Assembly (NCBI RefSeq): GCF_018860625.1
Contig: NZ_JAHKQB010000019.1
Location: 47,702 to 111,701, forward strand
Direction: 5' to 3'
DNA: 64,000 bases
DNA from: Paracoccus sp. C2R09
Lineage (GTDB): Bacteria > Pseudomonadota > Alphaproteobacteria > Rhodobacterales > Rhodobacteraceae
Part shown: positions 1 to 9,661 of the stretch, in pieces
Layout: every line of letters starts with the position of its first letter
Position numbering within the stretch: position 1 is the stretch's first letter
The notes under the pieces: generated by a model
Database searches by the model: none
What the model was told of the DNA's origin: nothing
What the model saw: the letters and a program-made list of their open reading frames with translations, nothing else
Position numbers and translations under genes: made by a program

Positions 1-167
1 TCCGCACCCGCCTGTCCGATCATTCGCCCGCGCGGATCACCGTGGACCAGGAGGTGCTGCGGGGCGACGAGACCCTGTTCCGGGCCAGGGTCGTGATCGC
101 CTGCCTTGCGGCATCGGGGCGCCCGGCGCGGCTTCCGGCCGGGCTGGTCGCATGTCTGACCGGCTGA
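1..167 (+). CDS. ybgC: Acyl-CoA thioesterase YbgC, C-terminal fragment
   Basis: Only the last 54 codons are present; the reading frame enters from the left edge (first full codon at base 3) and stops with TGA at 165-167. The peptide ends in a V-x-A-C-L-A-A-S-G-R-P-A-R-L-P pattern, which matches the tail of hotdog-fold YbgC thioesterases ('...LVCLDRxGRPxRIP'). Position supports this: ybgC is the usual first gene of the tol-pal operon and tolQ follows. The N-terminal catalytic Asp region lies outside the window, so activity cannot be judged. The 149 bases between this stop and tolQ hold no gene. Confidence 0.75.
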   Translation, partial: RTRLSDHSPARITVDQEVLRGDETLFRARVVIACLAASGRPARLPAGLVACLTG

Positions 168-316
168 GGCAAAAGCGGCACATTCCCCGCGGCCCGTGGT
201 TCGGGTGACGCCATTGTGTTGCGCCGGGGGATGAAACCTGCCCTAGGAACGCGCTAGAAACCGCGCGACACCGGGCCGCATCCGCGCGCCCGGTCCATGA
301 CGATGAGGCAGTGACT

Positions 317-1009
317 ATGGAACCCATTCAGGCCGCCGAGGCCATCGATTTTTCGGTCGTGGCGCTGTTCATGCGCGCATCCCTGACCGTGCAGGTGGTG
401 ATGATCGTGCTGATCGTCGCATCCGTCTGGGCCTGGGCGATCATCATCCAGAAGTTCCTGGCCTTCACCCGCGCCCGGCGCGAGGCGGCAAAGTTCGACC
501 GCGCCTTCTGGTCGGGCGAACCGCTGGACGATCTGTATGACCAGCTGGGCGACCGCCCGCGCGGGGCCTCGGCCCGGATCTTTGCCGCGGGCATGACCGA
601 ATGGCGCCGCAGCCACCGCGATGACGGGCGACTGATCCCCGGCGGCATCGCCCGGATCGACCGGGCTATGAACGTGGCCATCCAGCGCGAGGAAGGCCGC
701 CTGTTCCGGGGCCTGTCCTTCCTTGCCACCGTCGGTTCCACCGCGCCGTTCATCGGTCTGTTCGGGACCGTCTGGGGGATCAAGACCGCGTTCGAGGGTA
801 TCGCCCTGTCGCAGGACACCAGCCTTGCCGTCGTCGCACCGGGCATCGCCGAGGCGCTTCTGGCGACGGCCCTGGGTCTTGTCGCGGCCATTCCGGCGGT
901 CGTCTTCTACAACAAGCTGTCGGGCGATGCCGAACGCATCACCGGCGGGTGGGAGCAGTTCTCGGACGAATTTTCGACCCTGCTGTCGCGCCAGATGGAC
1001 GAGGCCTGA
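317..1009 (+). CDS. tolQ: TolQ, inner-membrane motor subunit of the Tol-Pal system
   Basis: Proton-channel subunit of the TolQRA motor, which energises outer-membrane constriction at division. The 230-residue product is family length and belongs to the MotA/TolQ/ExbB proton channel family. Three hydrophobic spans are visible: about residues 18-40, 136-158 (containing the typical G-L-F-G-T-V-W-G-I turn) and 172-198. The ATG at 317 is preferred because GAGG at 304-307 sits well before it; an in-frame GTG at 311 would add only two residues. First gene of tolQ-tolR-tolA-tolB-pal-cpoB, with tolR three bases after the stop. Confidence 0.96.
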   Translation: MEPIQAAEAIDFSVVALFMRASLTVQVVMIVLIVASVWAWAIIIQKFLAFTRARREAAKFDRAFWSGEPLDDLYDQLGDRPRGASARIFAAGMTEWRRSHRDDGRLIPGGIARIDRAMNVAIQREEGRLFRGLSFLATVGSTAPFIGLFGTVWGIKTAFEGIALSQDTSLAVVAPGIAEALLATALGLVAAIPAVVFYNKLSGDAERITGGWEQFSDEFSTLLSRQMDEA

Positions 1010-1012
1010 TCC

Positions 1013-1462
1013 ATGGCCGGTCAGGTGGTCAAGCGGGTCCGCAGCAAGGGACGCAGGCGCAACCAGCCCATGTCCGAGATCAACGTCACGCCCTTCGTGG
1101 ACGTGATGCTGGTGCTTCTGGTGATCTTCATGGTCGCGGCGCCGCTGATGACGGCGGGCGTGCCGCTGAACCTGCCGGAAACGGCGGCCAGCGCGGTCCC
1201 GACCGAGCAGGAGGAGCCGCTGGTGATCTCGATCCCGGCAGAGGGCCAGATGAGCGTCATGGACCGCGCCGTCGATGATGCCGGCCTGCTGCCCGCCCTG
1301 CGCGAGGTGCTGGAGACGCGGCAATCGGCCCGCGTCTATCTGCGCGCGGATGGCGGCATTCCCTATTCCCGCGTGGTGCAGATCATGGGCGCGCTGAACG
1401 CCGCGGGCATCACCGACATCGTTCTGGTCACCGAAACCGGCGGCCCCCGGATGGACGGCTGA
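1013..1462 (+). CDS. tolR: TolR, inner-membrane proton-coupling subunit
   Basis: ExbD/TolR family, 149 residues. The N-terminal cytoplasmic stretch is very basic (K-R-V-R-S-K-G-R-R-R), followed by the conserved S-E-I-N-V-T-P-F-V-D and a single transmembrane helix at about residues 30-47. Asp30 in that helix aligns with the essential proton-carrying Asp of the family. The rest is a periplasmic domain thought to contact peptidoglycan. It partners TolQ and TolA, and starts 3 bases after tolQ and ends 2 bases before tolA, so the three are surely cotranscribed. Confidence 0.96.
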   Translation: MAGQVVKRVRSKGRRRNQPMSEINVTPFVDVMLVLLVIFMVAAPLMTAGVPLNLPETAASAVPTEQEEPLVISIPAEGQMSVMDRAVDDAGLLPALREVLETRQSARVYLRADGGIPYSRVVQIMGALNAAGITDIVLVTETGGPRMDG

Positions 1463-1464
1463 CC

Positions 1465-3348
1465 ATGGCGGATCGCGACGAGAGGATCGGCTGGTGGGTC
1501 TCGGGCGGCGTGCATGGCGCGCTGCTGGTGGCGCTGATCCTTGGCGGTGCGCTGTTCCGTCCCCAGCCGGGACCGGGAACGCGCAGCACGCAGGTATCCA
1601 CGATCAGCGGGGCCGAGTTCGAAGCCTTGGCCGCTGCTGCGCGCGGATCGGGCCCGGTGGGCGCGAATGCGACCGATATCGACCAGATGACCAACCCCGC
1701 CGAGCCCGAAGCCGAAGCCGCGCGGCCCGCCCCGGCATCGCCCCCCGCGACGGATGATGCGGCCGAGCTGTCGGCCCCGGACCGATCCGAGCCCGCCCCC
1801 GATCTGAGCGATTTCGAGCCGCGCGATCCGGTCGCGGTCACGACCGATCTGCCCGATCCGACGGCCCCCGCGACCCCCGAGGCGCTGCCCGACCTGCCCC
1901 GGGCGACCGACGCCCCGCAGACGGGCCGCAGCGCTGCGGTTCCGGTGGCCCCTGCGCCGGACGAGGTGGCCGAACCCGTCGCCCCGCGCTCTGCGCTGGC
2001 GCTCGATCAATCACGGAACCCGCAATCGCGTCCCGATGGGCTAGTCGAGGCATATCGCCAGCGCCAGGCCGAAGCTGCAGCCGCCGAGGCTGCAGCAGCT
2101 GCGCAACGTGAAGCTGCTGCGGAGGCTGCGCGGGCCGAAGCCGCACGGGCGGAAGCTGCGCGGGCCGAAGCTGCGCGGGCCGAAGCTGCGCAGCAGGCCG
2201 CGGATGCGCAAGCAGAGGCACAGGCCGAGGCCCGTGCGCAGGCTGAGGCTGAGGCGGAGGCACAACGCCGCGCCGCCGCCGAAGAGGCTGAAGCCCGCGA
2301 AGCGGCGGAGGCTGCCGAGGCGCGCCAGCGCGCCGAAGAGGAACGGCAGGCCGCCGAAGCTGAACGCCGTGCTGAGGAAGAGCGCCGTGCCACCGAGGCC
2401 GCGCAAGCGGAACGCCGTGCGGAAGAGGCTGCGGAAGCGGAACGTCGGGCCGAGGCCGAGCGTCAGGCCGCCGAGGCCGAACGCCGTGCCGAAGAGGAAC
2501 GCCGCGCGGCGGAAGCCGCCGAAGCCGCTGAAGAAGAGCGTCGTGCCGAAGCCGAGCGCCGCGCAGAGGAAGAACGTCGCGCCGCGGAGGCCGCCGAGGC
2601 CGAGCGCCGCGCGGAAGAAGAGCGCCGCGCTGCGGAAGCCGCGGAAACCGCTGAAGAAGAACGCCGTGCCGAAGCCGAACGTCGCGCCGAGGAGGAGCGC
2701 CGCGCGGCAGAGGCCGCCGAAGCCGACCGCCAGGCGCTGGAGGACGCGCTCCGCGAGGCGCAGGGCGCAGGCGGCGGTGCGGATGGCACGGACACGGCCG
2801 CAGGTGCCGATGCCTTCGGCGACAGCCAGAGCATCGAGGGCGGCAGCGGTGCCTCGGCCGAGATGGACCCCCTTGCGGCCGCACTTGCGGGCGCGATGTC
2901 GGCGGGTTCGGGGACCGAGGATGCGGGCGGCGCCGCCCCCGCGGCTGCACCGAACCAGCTGGTCCCGGGCGATATCCGCCCCTCGACCCTTCCCGATCCG
3001 TCGCAGCAGGGGGCGCTGCCCCTTGGCGATCCTCTGTCCCAATCCGAACGCGACGAGCTGCGCTTTGCCATCCACGATTGCTGGAACAAGGGGCTGCTGT
3101 CGGTCGAGGCTTCGCAGATGACCGTCTCGGTCGGGGTGCGCCTGTCCCCCGAGGGCATCCCCGAACAGGACAGCCTGCGCATGGCCGGATATCGTGGCGG
3201 ATCGGAAGGGGCCGCCCAGCAGGCATTCGAGATCGCAAGCCGCGCCATATTGATGTGCGGGCGGGCAGGTTTCGACCTGCCGATGTCGAAATACGGGCGT
3301 TGGCGCGACATCGTCGTCGATTTCCGCCCCGATGGTGTCGAGTTCTGA
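1465..3348 (+). CDS. tolA: TolA with an unusually long Ala/Glu/Arg repeat stalk
   Basis: Inner-membrane anchored protein that spans the periplasm to reach TolB-Pal. Residues 11-32 form the single N-terminal helix; residues about 35-190 are Pro/Ala/Asp-rich; residues about 195-430 are a low-complexity stalk built from variants of A-E-A-E-R-R-A-E-E-E-R-R-A, predicted to be one long helix or coiled coil; the last ~100 residues form a globular TolA C-domain with a Cys pair. At 627 residues it is far longer than E. coli TolA (421), and the excess is mostly stalk. The underlying DNA (2045-2750) is imperfectly repetitive, so stalk length may vary between strains. The repeat also makes long spurious frames on both strands. 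Confidence 0.93.
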   Translation: MADRDERIGWWVSGGVHGALLVALILGGALFRPQPGPGTRSTQVSTISGAEFEALAAAARGSGPVGANATDIDQMTNPAEPEAEAARPAPASPPATDDAAELSAPDRSEPAPDLSDFEPRDPVAVTTDLPDPTAPATPEALPDLPRATDAPQTGRSAAVPVAPAPDEVAEPVAPRSALALDQSRNPQSRPDGLVEAYRQRQAEAAAAEAAAAAQREAAAEAARAEAARAEAARAEAARAEAAQQAADAQAEAQAEARAQAEAEAEAQRRAAAEEAEAREAAEAAEARQRAEEERQAAEAERRAEEERRATEAAQAERRAEEAAEAERRAEAERQAAEAERRAEEERRAAEAAEAAEEERRAEAERRAEEERRAAEAAEAERRAEEERRAAEAAETAEEERRAEAERRAEEERRAAEAAEADRQALEDALREAQGAGGGADGTDTAAGADAFGDSQSIEGGSGASAEMDPLAAALAGAMSAGSGTEDAGGAAPAAAPNQLVPGDIRPSTLPDPSQQGALPLGDPLSQSERDELRFAIHDCWNKGLLSVEASQMTVSVGVRLSPEGIPEQDSLRMAGYRGGSEGAAQQAFEIASRAILMCGRAGFDLPMSKYGRWRDIVVDFRPDGVEF

Positions 3349-3399
3349 TAATGCACCGACATCTTTTGCTTTTCGCAGACCCAAGGTAATGAGGTTTCC

Positions 3400-4728
3400 A
3401 TGTTCCGCCCCCTGATCCTCGCCTCGACCTTCCTGACCGCCGGCCTGGCCGCGACGGTCCTGCCCGTCATGCCCGCCCATGCGCAGGACGAACCCCTGCG
3501 GATCGAAATCACCGACGGGGTGATCGAGCCTATGAGCATCGCGATCCCCGCCTTTCACGGCGACGAGGAGGTCGCGGCCAAAGTGCGACAGGTCGTGGCC
3601 GACGACCTGACCGGAACGGGCCTCTTTTCCGAGATCCCGGCCGAGGCGCAGGTCGCCCGTCCGGGCAGCTTCGCGGAACCCGTCAGCTACGAGGATTGGC
3701 GCGCGGTCGACGCGCAGGCGCTGGTCACCGCCGAGGTCCGCCAGATGGGCGAGAACATCTCGGTCCGGTTCCGCCTGTTCGACGTCATCTCGGGGCAGCC
3801 ACAGGGCGACGGGATGCAGTTCGATGCCCGCGCCGCCGATTGGCGCCGCGCGGCCCACAAGATCGCGGACCAGGTCTATGCCCGCCTGACCGGCGAACGG
3901 CCCTATTTCGACAGCCGTATCGCCTTCGTCCAGGAAACCGGTCCGAAAAGCGCGCGGATCAAGCGCATCGGGGTCATGGATTACGACGGCAAGAATACGT
4001 TGTGGATGACCAATGGCGCCTCGCTGGTGCTGGCGCCCAAATTCTCGCCCGACGGGACCAAGATCCTCTATACCAGCTATGACAGCGGCTTTCCGCAGAT
4101 CCGCCTGCTGGACGTGGCGACGGTCACGTCGCGGGCGTTGACGCAGGACGCGCAGGCGATGTCCTTCTCGCCCAGCTTCGGTCCCAAGGGGCAGTCGATC
4201 GTCTACAGTCGCGAACAGGGCGGCAATACCGACATCTGGCTGATGGCACCCAATACCGGCGCGGGTCGCCCGCTGACCGACGCCCCCTCGATCGAGACCT
4301 CGCCCAGCTTCAGCCCCGACGGGCAGCGCATCGTCTTCGAGAGCGACCGTTCCGGCAGCCCGCAGCTCTATATCATGGGGGTGGATGGCGGCGAGCCGGT
4401 GCGCATCAGCTTCGGCGACGGGCGCTATGGCAGCCCGGTCTGGTCGCCCAAGGGGGACATGATCGCATTCACCAAGCAGGTCGGCGACCGCTTCCATATC
4501 GGGATCATGCGGACCGACGGCTCGGGCGAGAAGATGCTGACCGAATCCTTCCTTGACGAGGGTCCGACCTGGGCCCCCAATGGGCGTGTCGTCATGTTCA
4601 CGCGGGTGACGCCCGGCGGGAACGGCCAGCCGCGCCTGCATTCCGTGGACATCACGGGTCGCAACATGCGCCCGATGAACCTCGATTTCGCCGCCTCGGA
4701 CCCGTCCTGGGGTCCCCTGATGCAATGA
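3400..4728 (+). CDS. tolB: TolB, periplasmic beta-propeller of Tol-Pal
   Basis: Periplasmic translocation protein that binds Pal and TolA. 442 residues, family length. A Sec signal peptide covers about residues 1-29, ending A-H-A before Q-D-E. An N-terminal alpha/beta domain follows, then WD40-like repeats seen as recurring F-S-P-D-G motifs (for example around residues 211 and 306), giving a six-bladed propeller. GAGG at 3391-3394 lies just upstream of the ATG. 51 bases separate it from tolA, the largest gap inside the tol operon; pal follows after 7 bases. Confidence 0.97.
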   Translation: MFRPLILASTFLTAGLAATVLPVMPAHAQDEPLRIEITDGVIEPMSIAIPAFHGDEEVAAKVRQVVADDLTGTGLFSEIPAEAQVARPGSFAEPVSYEDWRAVDAQALVTAEVRQMGENISVRFRLFDVISGQPQGDGMQFDARAADWRRAAHKIADQVYARLTGERPYFDSRIAFVQETGPKSARIKRIGVMDYDGKNTLWMTNGASLVLAPKFSPDGTKILYTSYDSGFPQIRLLDVATVTSRALTQDAQAMSFSPSFGPKGQSIVYSREQGGNTDIWLMAPNTGAGRPLTDAPSIETSPSFSPDGQRIVFESDRSGSPQLYIMGVDGGEPVRISFGDGRYGSPVWSPKGDMIAFTKQVGDRFHIGIMRTDGSGEKMLTESFLDEGPTWAPNGRVVMFTRVTPGGNGQPRLHSVDITGRNMRPMNLDFAASDPSWGPLMQ

Positions 4729-4735
4729 GGACCAG

Positions 4736-5275
4736 ATGATCAACGCCGCGACGAAACCCGCCCTGCTGATGGCCCTTCTGGGCCTTGCCGCCTGTGCCCA
4801 GCCTGCACCCCAATCCGCCGCCCCTGTGGTCGATCCCTATGCCAATACCGGCGGCGGGGCGGTCTTTCAGGGCAATGTGGCGACGGGCAGCCTGGGCAAC
4901 CAGGCCACGGCCGAATATTTCCGTTCGGAGGTCGGGGACACGGTGCTGTTCGCCGCCGATCAGACCACGCTGGATGCCGATGCCCGCGCGATCCTTGCGC
5001 GTCAGGCGCAATGGCTGAACAGCCATGGCGGTTTCCAGGCGGTGGTCCAGGGCCATGCCGAGGAGACCGGCACCCGCGAATACAACCTTGCCCTGGGCGC
5101 GCGCCGCGCCAGCGCCGTTCAGGAATACCTCGTGGCCGAGGGCGTGTCGCCCGGTCGCATCCGCACGCTGTCCTTCGGCAAGGAACGTCCCGCGGCGACC
5201 TGCTCGGACGAGAGCTGCTGGTCGCGCAACCGCCGCGCCGTCACCGTGGTCAGCGAAGCAGGCCCCGGGGCATGA
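4736..5275 (+). CDS. pal: Pal, peptidoglycan-associated outer-membrane lipoprotein
   Basis: Lipoprotein anchoring the outer membrane to peptidoglycan. The signal peptide ends in the lipobox L-A-A-C with lipidated Cys20. After a short linker, residues about 60-175 form an OmpA-like peptidoglycan-binding domain, with G-H-A-E-E-T-G-T-R-E-Y-N followed by L-G-A-R-R-A-S-A-V, the classic meso-DAP binding signature. 179 residues is normal. The stop overlaps the start of cpoB (ATGA at 5272-5275), which indicates translational coupling. Two cysteines in C-S-D-E-S-C near the C-terminus may form a disulfide. Confidence 0.97.
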   Translation: MINAATKPALLMALLGLAACAQPAPQSAAPVVDPYANTGGGAVFQGNVATGSLGNQATAEYFRSEVGDTVLFAADQTTLDADARAILARQAQWLNSHGGFQAVVQGHAEETGTREYNLALGARRASAVQEYLVAEGVSPGRIRTLSFGKERPAATCSDESCWSRNRRAVTVVSEAGPGA

Positions 5276-6180
5276 TCCGCAAGATCGCGCTGACGCTGTT
5301 CCTCGGGCTTGGCACGCCCGCACTGGCGCAACCCGCGCCGGACCAGGCGACCCTGGCCGATCTGCGCGCCGAACTGACGGTGCTGCAGGGGAACCTGACG
5401 ACCCTTCGGGCCGAGCTGGTGGGTTCGGGAACCTCGGGCATCCGCGCGGCAGGCGGGGCTTCGGCCATCGACCGGATGAACGCGATGGAGGCGCAGCTGC
5501 GCCGCCTGACCAATCAGGCCGAACAGCTGCAGAACCGCGTGGGTCGCATCGCCGCCGAGAATGAACGGCGGCTGGCCGACATGGAGTTCCGCCTGTGCGA
5601 GATGGAGCAGGGCTGCGATCTGTCCAAGCTGACGATGACCGCGGGCGCGGGCGGGGTGACGCCGGAACTGCTGCCCGCGAACCCGTCCGAACGCCCCGCA
5701 TCCGACCCCGCCTCGACCGAGGCCGAGCGCAGCGATTTCGAGTCCGCCGAGGCCGCCCTGTCCGAGGGCGATCACCTGCGCGCGGCCCGCATGTTCGGGG
5801 CCGTCGCGGAAAACCATGCAGGCGGCCCCCTGACCGCCGAGGCCCTGTTCCGCCGGGGCCAGGCATTCGAGCTTGCGGGCCAGCCCCGTGACGCCGCCGC
5901 CGCCTGGCTGGAAGGTTTCGCCGCCGATCCGGACGGATCTCGGGGCGGGGCCAGCCTTCTGGGCATCGCCCGCGTGATCGAGGGCGAGGGCGACCGCACC
6001 GCATCCTGCCTGTACCTGGCCGAGATCCCGGCCCGCTTCCCCGGTTCCCCCGAGGCTGCGACCGCGCTTGCCAGCGCCGAGCGCCTGGGCTGCGGAACTG
6101 CCGACCTGGGTGCGCTGGACCCGTTGCTGGACACCGGCCTCGACCCCGAGGCGGCTGCGGACATGGCCGTGCATGAGTGA
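5272..6180 (+). CDS. cpoB: CpoB (YbgF), Tol-associated cell division coordinator
   Basis: Periplasmic protein that links outer-membrane constriction to peptidoglycan synthesis. 302 residues from the ATG overlapping pal. A signal peptide covers residues 1-19 (cut after A-L-A). A coiled coil at about residues 25-110 is rich in L, Q and R (trimerisation region), followed by a Pro-rich linker and a TPR-type C-terminal domain with recurrent A-L-x-x-G-x-x-x-x-A pattern from about residue 160. It closes the tol operon; its end overlaps the start of tilS by 8 bases. Confidence 0.92.
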   Translation: MIRKIALTLFLGLGTPALAQPAPDQATLADLRAELTVLQGNLTTLRAELVGSGTSGIRAAGGASAIDRMNAMEAQLRRLTNQAEQLQNRVGRIAAENERRLADMEFRLCEMEQGCDLSKLTMTAGAGGVTPELLPANPSERPASDPASTEAERSDFESAEAALSEGDHLRAARMFGAVAENHAGGPLTAEALFRRGQAFELAGQPRDAAAAWLEGFAADPDGSRGGASLLGIARVIEGEGDRTASCLYLAEIPARFPGSPEAATALASAERLGCGTADLGALDPLLDTGLDPEAAADMAVHE

Positions 6181-7399
6181 CGTCGCCTCCCGCATCCGTG
6201 GGGCGCTGGACCGGCTGGCAGGGGATCGCCCCGCGCTCGGGCTGGCGGTATCGGGCGGGGGCGACAGCGTGACCCTGATGCGGGTCGCCGCTGAATGGGC
6301 GGGGGGGCGCAAGCTGATGGTCGCCACCGTCGATCACGGGTTGCGATCCGACAGCGGCGCCGAGGCCGAGCGGACCGCCCGCATGGCCCGCGCCCTTGGG
6401 CTGCCCCATGCGATCCTGCTGTGGAAACGCGAAACGCAGGCGGGGAACCTGATGGCACAGGCGCGCGATGCGCGGTTGCGTCTGCTGTCGGCCTGGGCGC
6501 AGCGCAACGACCTGCCCGCCGTGGCGCTTGGGCATACCGCCGACGATCTGGCCGAAACGCTGCTGATGCGGCTGGGGCGCGGATCGGGCATCGACGGGCT
6601 GGCCGCCATGGCCGAATGGCGGGACGCCTTCGGGATGCGCTGGCTGCGCCCCATGCTGGGTGTCGGTCGCGCCGAAACCCGCGACTGGCTGCGCGGGCAG
6701 GGGGCCGAATGGATCGACGACCCCACGAACGAGAATACCGATTACGAACGTGTCCGCACGCGCCGCGCCATCGCGGCGCTCGGGCTGGACGTCTCGGGGC
6801 TGGCACGTTCCGCGCGCCACATCTCCGAGGCGCGGCAGGCCCTGTCGGATTACGCGTCACTGCTGGCCAAGGGGGCCGAGGTCGATCGCGGCAGCCTGAT
6901 CCTGCCGCGCCACGTCCTGCGCGACAGCCCGACCGATATCCGGCGCAGGCTGCTGGTCGCTTCCTGCCGATGGGTGACGGGTGCCGATTATCCGCCCCGC
7001 CGGGCGACGCTGCTGCATGCGCTGGACGCGCTGCGCGCACAGGCCCGTGTCACGCTGGACGGCTGCCTGGTCAGCCCGATGCAGGGCGACTGCATCCGCA
7101 TCACCCGAGAGGCCGCCGCCGCAAGCCGCGCCATGCCCGCGACCGAAGGTGTCTGGGACCGGCGCTGGCGGATCGGAACGCTGCCCGAAGGCCACCATGT
7201 CGCGGCCCTTGGCACCGCCGCGCTCGAGGGGCGGAACTGGCGTCGCAGCGGATTGCTGCGCGACGAGGCCGCGGCCTCGCCCGCGATCTGGAAAGGTGAT
7301 ATGGTGGTCGACGCACCCCTGCTGCGCGACGATCCCGATGACCTGCTGCGACCGCTTCGGGGCGCGGCAGATTTCCGCAGTCTGGTGAAGGCGCATTGA
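6173..7399 (+). CDS. tilS: TilS, tRNA(Ile)-lysidine synthase
   Basis: Cytoplasmic N-type ATP pyrophosphatase that converts C34 of the CAU-anticodon tRNA-Ile to lysidine, so it reads AUA codons. The PP-loop S-G-G-G-D-S begins at residue 27, followed by H-G-L-R (about 58-61) and the H-T-A-D-D-L-A-E-T segment near residue 122, all expected in TilS. 408 residues. The ATG at 6173 overlaps the end of cpoB; a longer frame upstream only reads through cpoB in another frame. In many bacteria tilS precedes ftsH, as it does here. Confidence 0.94.
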   Translation: MSDVASRIRGALDRLAGDRPALGLAVSGGGDSVTLMRVAAEWAGGRKLMVATVDHGLRSDSGAEAERTARMARALGLPHAILLWKRETQAGNLMAQARDARLRLLSAWAQRNDLPAVALGHTADDLAETLLMRLGRGSGIDGLAAMAEWRDAFGMRWLRPMLGVGRAETRDWLRGQGAEWIDDPTNENTDYERVRTRRAIAALGLDVSGLARSARHISEARQALSDYASLLAKGAEVDRGSLILPRHVLRDSPTDIRRRLLVASCRWVTGADYPPRRATLLHALDALRAQARVTLDGCLVSPMQGDCIRITREAAAASRAMPATEGVWDRRWRIGTLPEGHHVAALGTAALEGRNWRRSGLLRDEAAASPAIWKGDMVVDAPLLRDDPDDLLRPLRGAADFRSLVKAH

Positions 7400-7459
7400 A
7401 CCTTCTCAGATAATCCCTATCTTCATGGGCAAACCGCTTTTCCGCCGGAGGAACCCGAT

Positions 7460-9352
7460 TTGGGCAACGCTCGCAACCTCGCCTTCTGGGTGGTCCTGTT
7501 CCTGATGATCCTGGCGCTGTTCAACCTGTTCAGCGACGGACCAGGCACCATGAACAGCCGCCAGATCAGCTACTCGGACTTTATTCAGAGGGTCGAGAAC
7601 GATCAGGTCAGTGCCGTCACCATCGACGGCGAGGATCTGACCTTCACCGGTGCCGATGGCCAGCAATACGCCACCGTCCGCCCCATGGGCGAAGAGATCT
7701 CGGACCGGTTGATCGAACGTGACATCGATGTCCGCGTGGTCAAGCAGCAGAGCTCGGGCTTCATGTCGCTTCTGGGCGTCTGGCTGCCCTTCATCCTCCT
7801 GATCGGCGTCTGGATCTTCTTCATGAACCGCATGCAGGGCGGCGGCAAAGGCGGGGCGATGGGCTTTGGCAAGTCGCGCGCCAAGCTGCTGACCGAAAAG
7901 CACGGCCGCGTTACCTTCGACGATGTCGCCGGCATCGACGAAGCCAAGGAAGAGCTGGAGGAGATCGTCGAGTTCCTGCGCAACCCGCAGAAGTTCAGCC
8001 GTCTGGGCGGCAAGATCCCGAAAGGCGCGCTGCTGGTCGGCCCTCCGGGCACCGGCAAGACGCTGCTGGCCCGTGCCATCGCGGGCGAGGCTGGCGTGCC
8101 CTTCTTCACCATCTCGGGTTCGGACTTCGTCGAGATGTTCGTGGGCGTCGGCGCAAGCCGTGTCCGTGACATGTTCGAGCAGGCCAAGAAGTCCGCCCCC
8201 TGCATCGTCTTCATCGACGAGATCGACGCCGTGGGCCGTGCGCGCGGCGTCGGCATCGGCGGCGGCAACGACGAACGCGAACAGACGCTGAACCAGCTGC
8301 TGGTCGAGATGGACGGCTTCGAGGCGAACGAAGGCATCATCATCGTTGCCGCGACCAACCGCAAGGACGTGCTGGACCCCGCGCTGCTGCGCCCGGGCCG
8401 TTTCGACCGCCAGATTCACGTGCCGAACCCCGACATCAAGGGCCGCGAAAAGATCCTGTCGGTCCATGCACGCAAGGTTCCTGTCGGTCCCGATGTCGAT
8501 CTGCGCCTAATCGCGCGGGGGACGCCCGGCTTCTCGGGTGCCGATCTGATGAACCTGGTGAACGAGGCCGCGCTGACCGCCGCGCGGATCGGTCGCCGTT
8601 TCGTCAGCATGGCCGATTTCGAGAACGCCAAGGACAAGGTCATGCTGGGTGTCGAACGCCGCAGCCTGGTCCTGACGCCCGAACAGAAGGAAAAGACTGC
8701 CTATCACGAGGCCGGTCACGCCATCGTCGGGCTGTCGATGCCGAAATGCGATCCCGTCTACAAGGCGACGATCATTCCGCGCGGCGGTGCCCTGGGCATG
8801 GTCGTCAGCCTGCCCGAGATGGATCGGCTGAACTTCCACAAGGACGAAGCCAAGCAGAAGATCACGATGACCATGGCCGGCAAGGCCGCCGAGATCATCA
8901 AATACGGCGAAGAGGGCGTGTCGAACGGACCCGCAGGCGACATCCAGCAGGCCAGCCAGCTGGCGCGCGCGATGGTCATGCGTTGGGGCATGTCCGACAA
9001 GGTCGGTGCCGTGGATTACGCCGAGGCGCATGAGGGGTATTCCGGCAATACCGGCGGGTTCTCGGTCTCGGCCTCGACCAAGGAGCTGATCGAGCAGGAA
9101 GTGCGCGATCTGATCGAGACCGGCTATCAGGAGGCGCGCCAGATCCTTCTGGACAAGTCCGAAGAGTTCGAGCGTCTGGCCAAGGGGCTTCTGGAATACG
9201 AAACCCTGACCGGCGAAGAGATCGGCCGCATCATCCGGGGCGAATCGCTGGACGGCGATGACGATGACACCCCGTCGAGCGTGATCCCGGCGGTCACATC
9301 CGTCCCGAAGGCCGGCAAGCCCGCCCCGGGGGGCGATCCCGCCCCTGCGTGA
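7460..9352 (+). CDS. ftsH: FtsH, membrane AAA+ zinc metalloprotease
   Basis: ATP-dependent inner-membrane protease degrading misfolded membrane proteins and regulators such as RpoH and LpxC in other bacteria. 630 residues: transmembrane helix at about 6-24, periplasmic domain, second helix at about 98-118, AAA+ module with Walker A G-P-P-G-T-G-K-T near 194 and Walker B V-F-I-D-E-I-D, second region of homology, and the zinc site H416-E-A-G-H420. Translation must begin at TTG 7460, which follows GGAGGA at 7446-7451 at good spacing; no ATG exists before the first transmembrane helix. It is followed by a strong terminator. Confidence 0.97.
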   Translation: MGNARNLAFWVVLFLMILALFNLFSDGPGTMNSRQISYSDFIQRVENDQVSAVTIDGEDLTFTGADGQQYATVRPMGEEISDRLIERDIDVRVVKQQSSGFMSLLGVWLPFILLIGVWIFFMNRMQGGGKGGAMGFGKSRAKLLTEKHGRVTFDDVAGIDEAKEELEEIVEFLRNPQKFSRLGGKIPKGALLVGPPGTGKTLLARAIAGEAGVPFFTISGSDFVEMFVGVGASRVRDMFEQAKKSAPCIVFIDEIDAVGRARGVGIGGGNDEREQTLNQLLVEMDGFEANEGIIIVAATNRKDVLDPALLRPGRFDRQIHVPNPDIKGREKILSVHARKVPVGPDVDLRLIARGTPGFSGADLMNLVNEAALTAARIGRRFVSMADFENAKDKVMLGVERRSLVLTPEQKEKTAYHEAGHAIVGLSMPKCDPVYKATIIPRGGALGMVVSLPEMDRLNFHKDEAKQKITMTMAGKAAEIIKYGEEGVSNGPAGDIQQASQLARAMVMRWGMSDKVGAVDYAEAHEGYSGNTGGFSVSASTKELIEQEVRDLIETGYQEARQILLDKSEEFERLAKGLLEYETLTGEEIGRIIRGESLDGDDDDTPSSVIPAVTSVPKAGKPAPGGDPAPA

Positions 9353-9376
9353 TACGCCGCCATGGCGATGCATCAC

Positions 9377-9410
9377 GGCCCCCTTCGCGATCGCGGAGGG
9401 GGCCTTTTTC
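9377..9410 (+). terminator. Intrinsic terminator after ftsH
   Basis: GGCCCCCT (9377-9384) pairs with AGGGGGCC (9397-9404), with extra pairing inside the loop, and is followed directly by five T residues (9405-9409). It lies 25 bases after the ftsH stop and closes the tol-tilS-ftsH strand run. Confidence 0.9.
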
Positions 9411-9622
9411 ATGCGCGAGTCGACGAATCGCGGCTGGCTGGCGGTGAAGATGACCGCCGAGATGCGTCGATAGGACGATGTCGGGCCTCGATTAATGTTA
9501 GCCGATGCGGTTCGTTGTCGCGCGCAACTTTGGCGCGAAAAATCGTGCCGCTACAATAATCCTTAACAGATACGCCCGTTTACGGATCGTTAGGAAATGA
9601 TTCCAAAACTTCAGGGTTTCCT
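9411..9622. other. Intergenic stretch, no gene seen
   Basis: Between the ftsH terminator and the regulator's control region. No frame here has a ribosome site plus family-like sequence. From about 9480 the base composition becomes AT-richer than the surrounding genes, as expected for a regulatory region. I see no RNA gene. Confidence 0.5.
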
Positions 9623-9634
9623 GATTGATCAATC
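9623..9634. promoter_or_regulatory. Perfect 12-bp palindrome, candidate operator of the OhrR-type regulator
   Basis: GATTGATCAATC is an exact palindrome 28 bases upstream of the likely -35 box of the MarR/OhrR gene. MarR-family dimers bind such short AT-rich palindromes and usually control their own gene. Binding is inferred, not shown. Confidence 0.4.
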
Positions 9635-9661
9635 GACCAAACCGTATGGTTCGTTTCTACC

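Noticed and set aside
2041..4743. 900-codon minus-strand frame across tolA and tolB.
   Set aside because: Caused by the repetitive Ala/Glu/Arg codons of tolA; product is low complexity and both real genes are certain.
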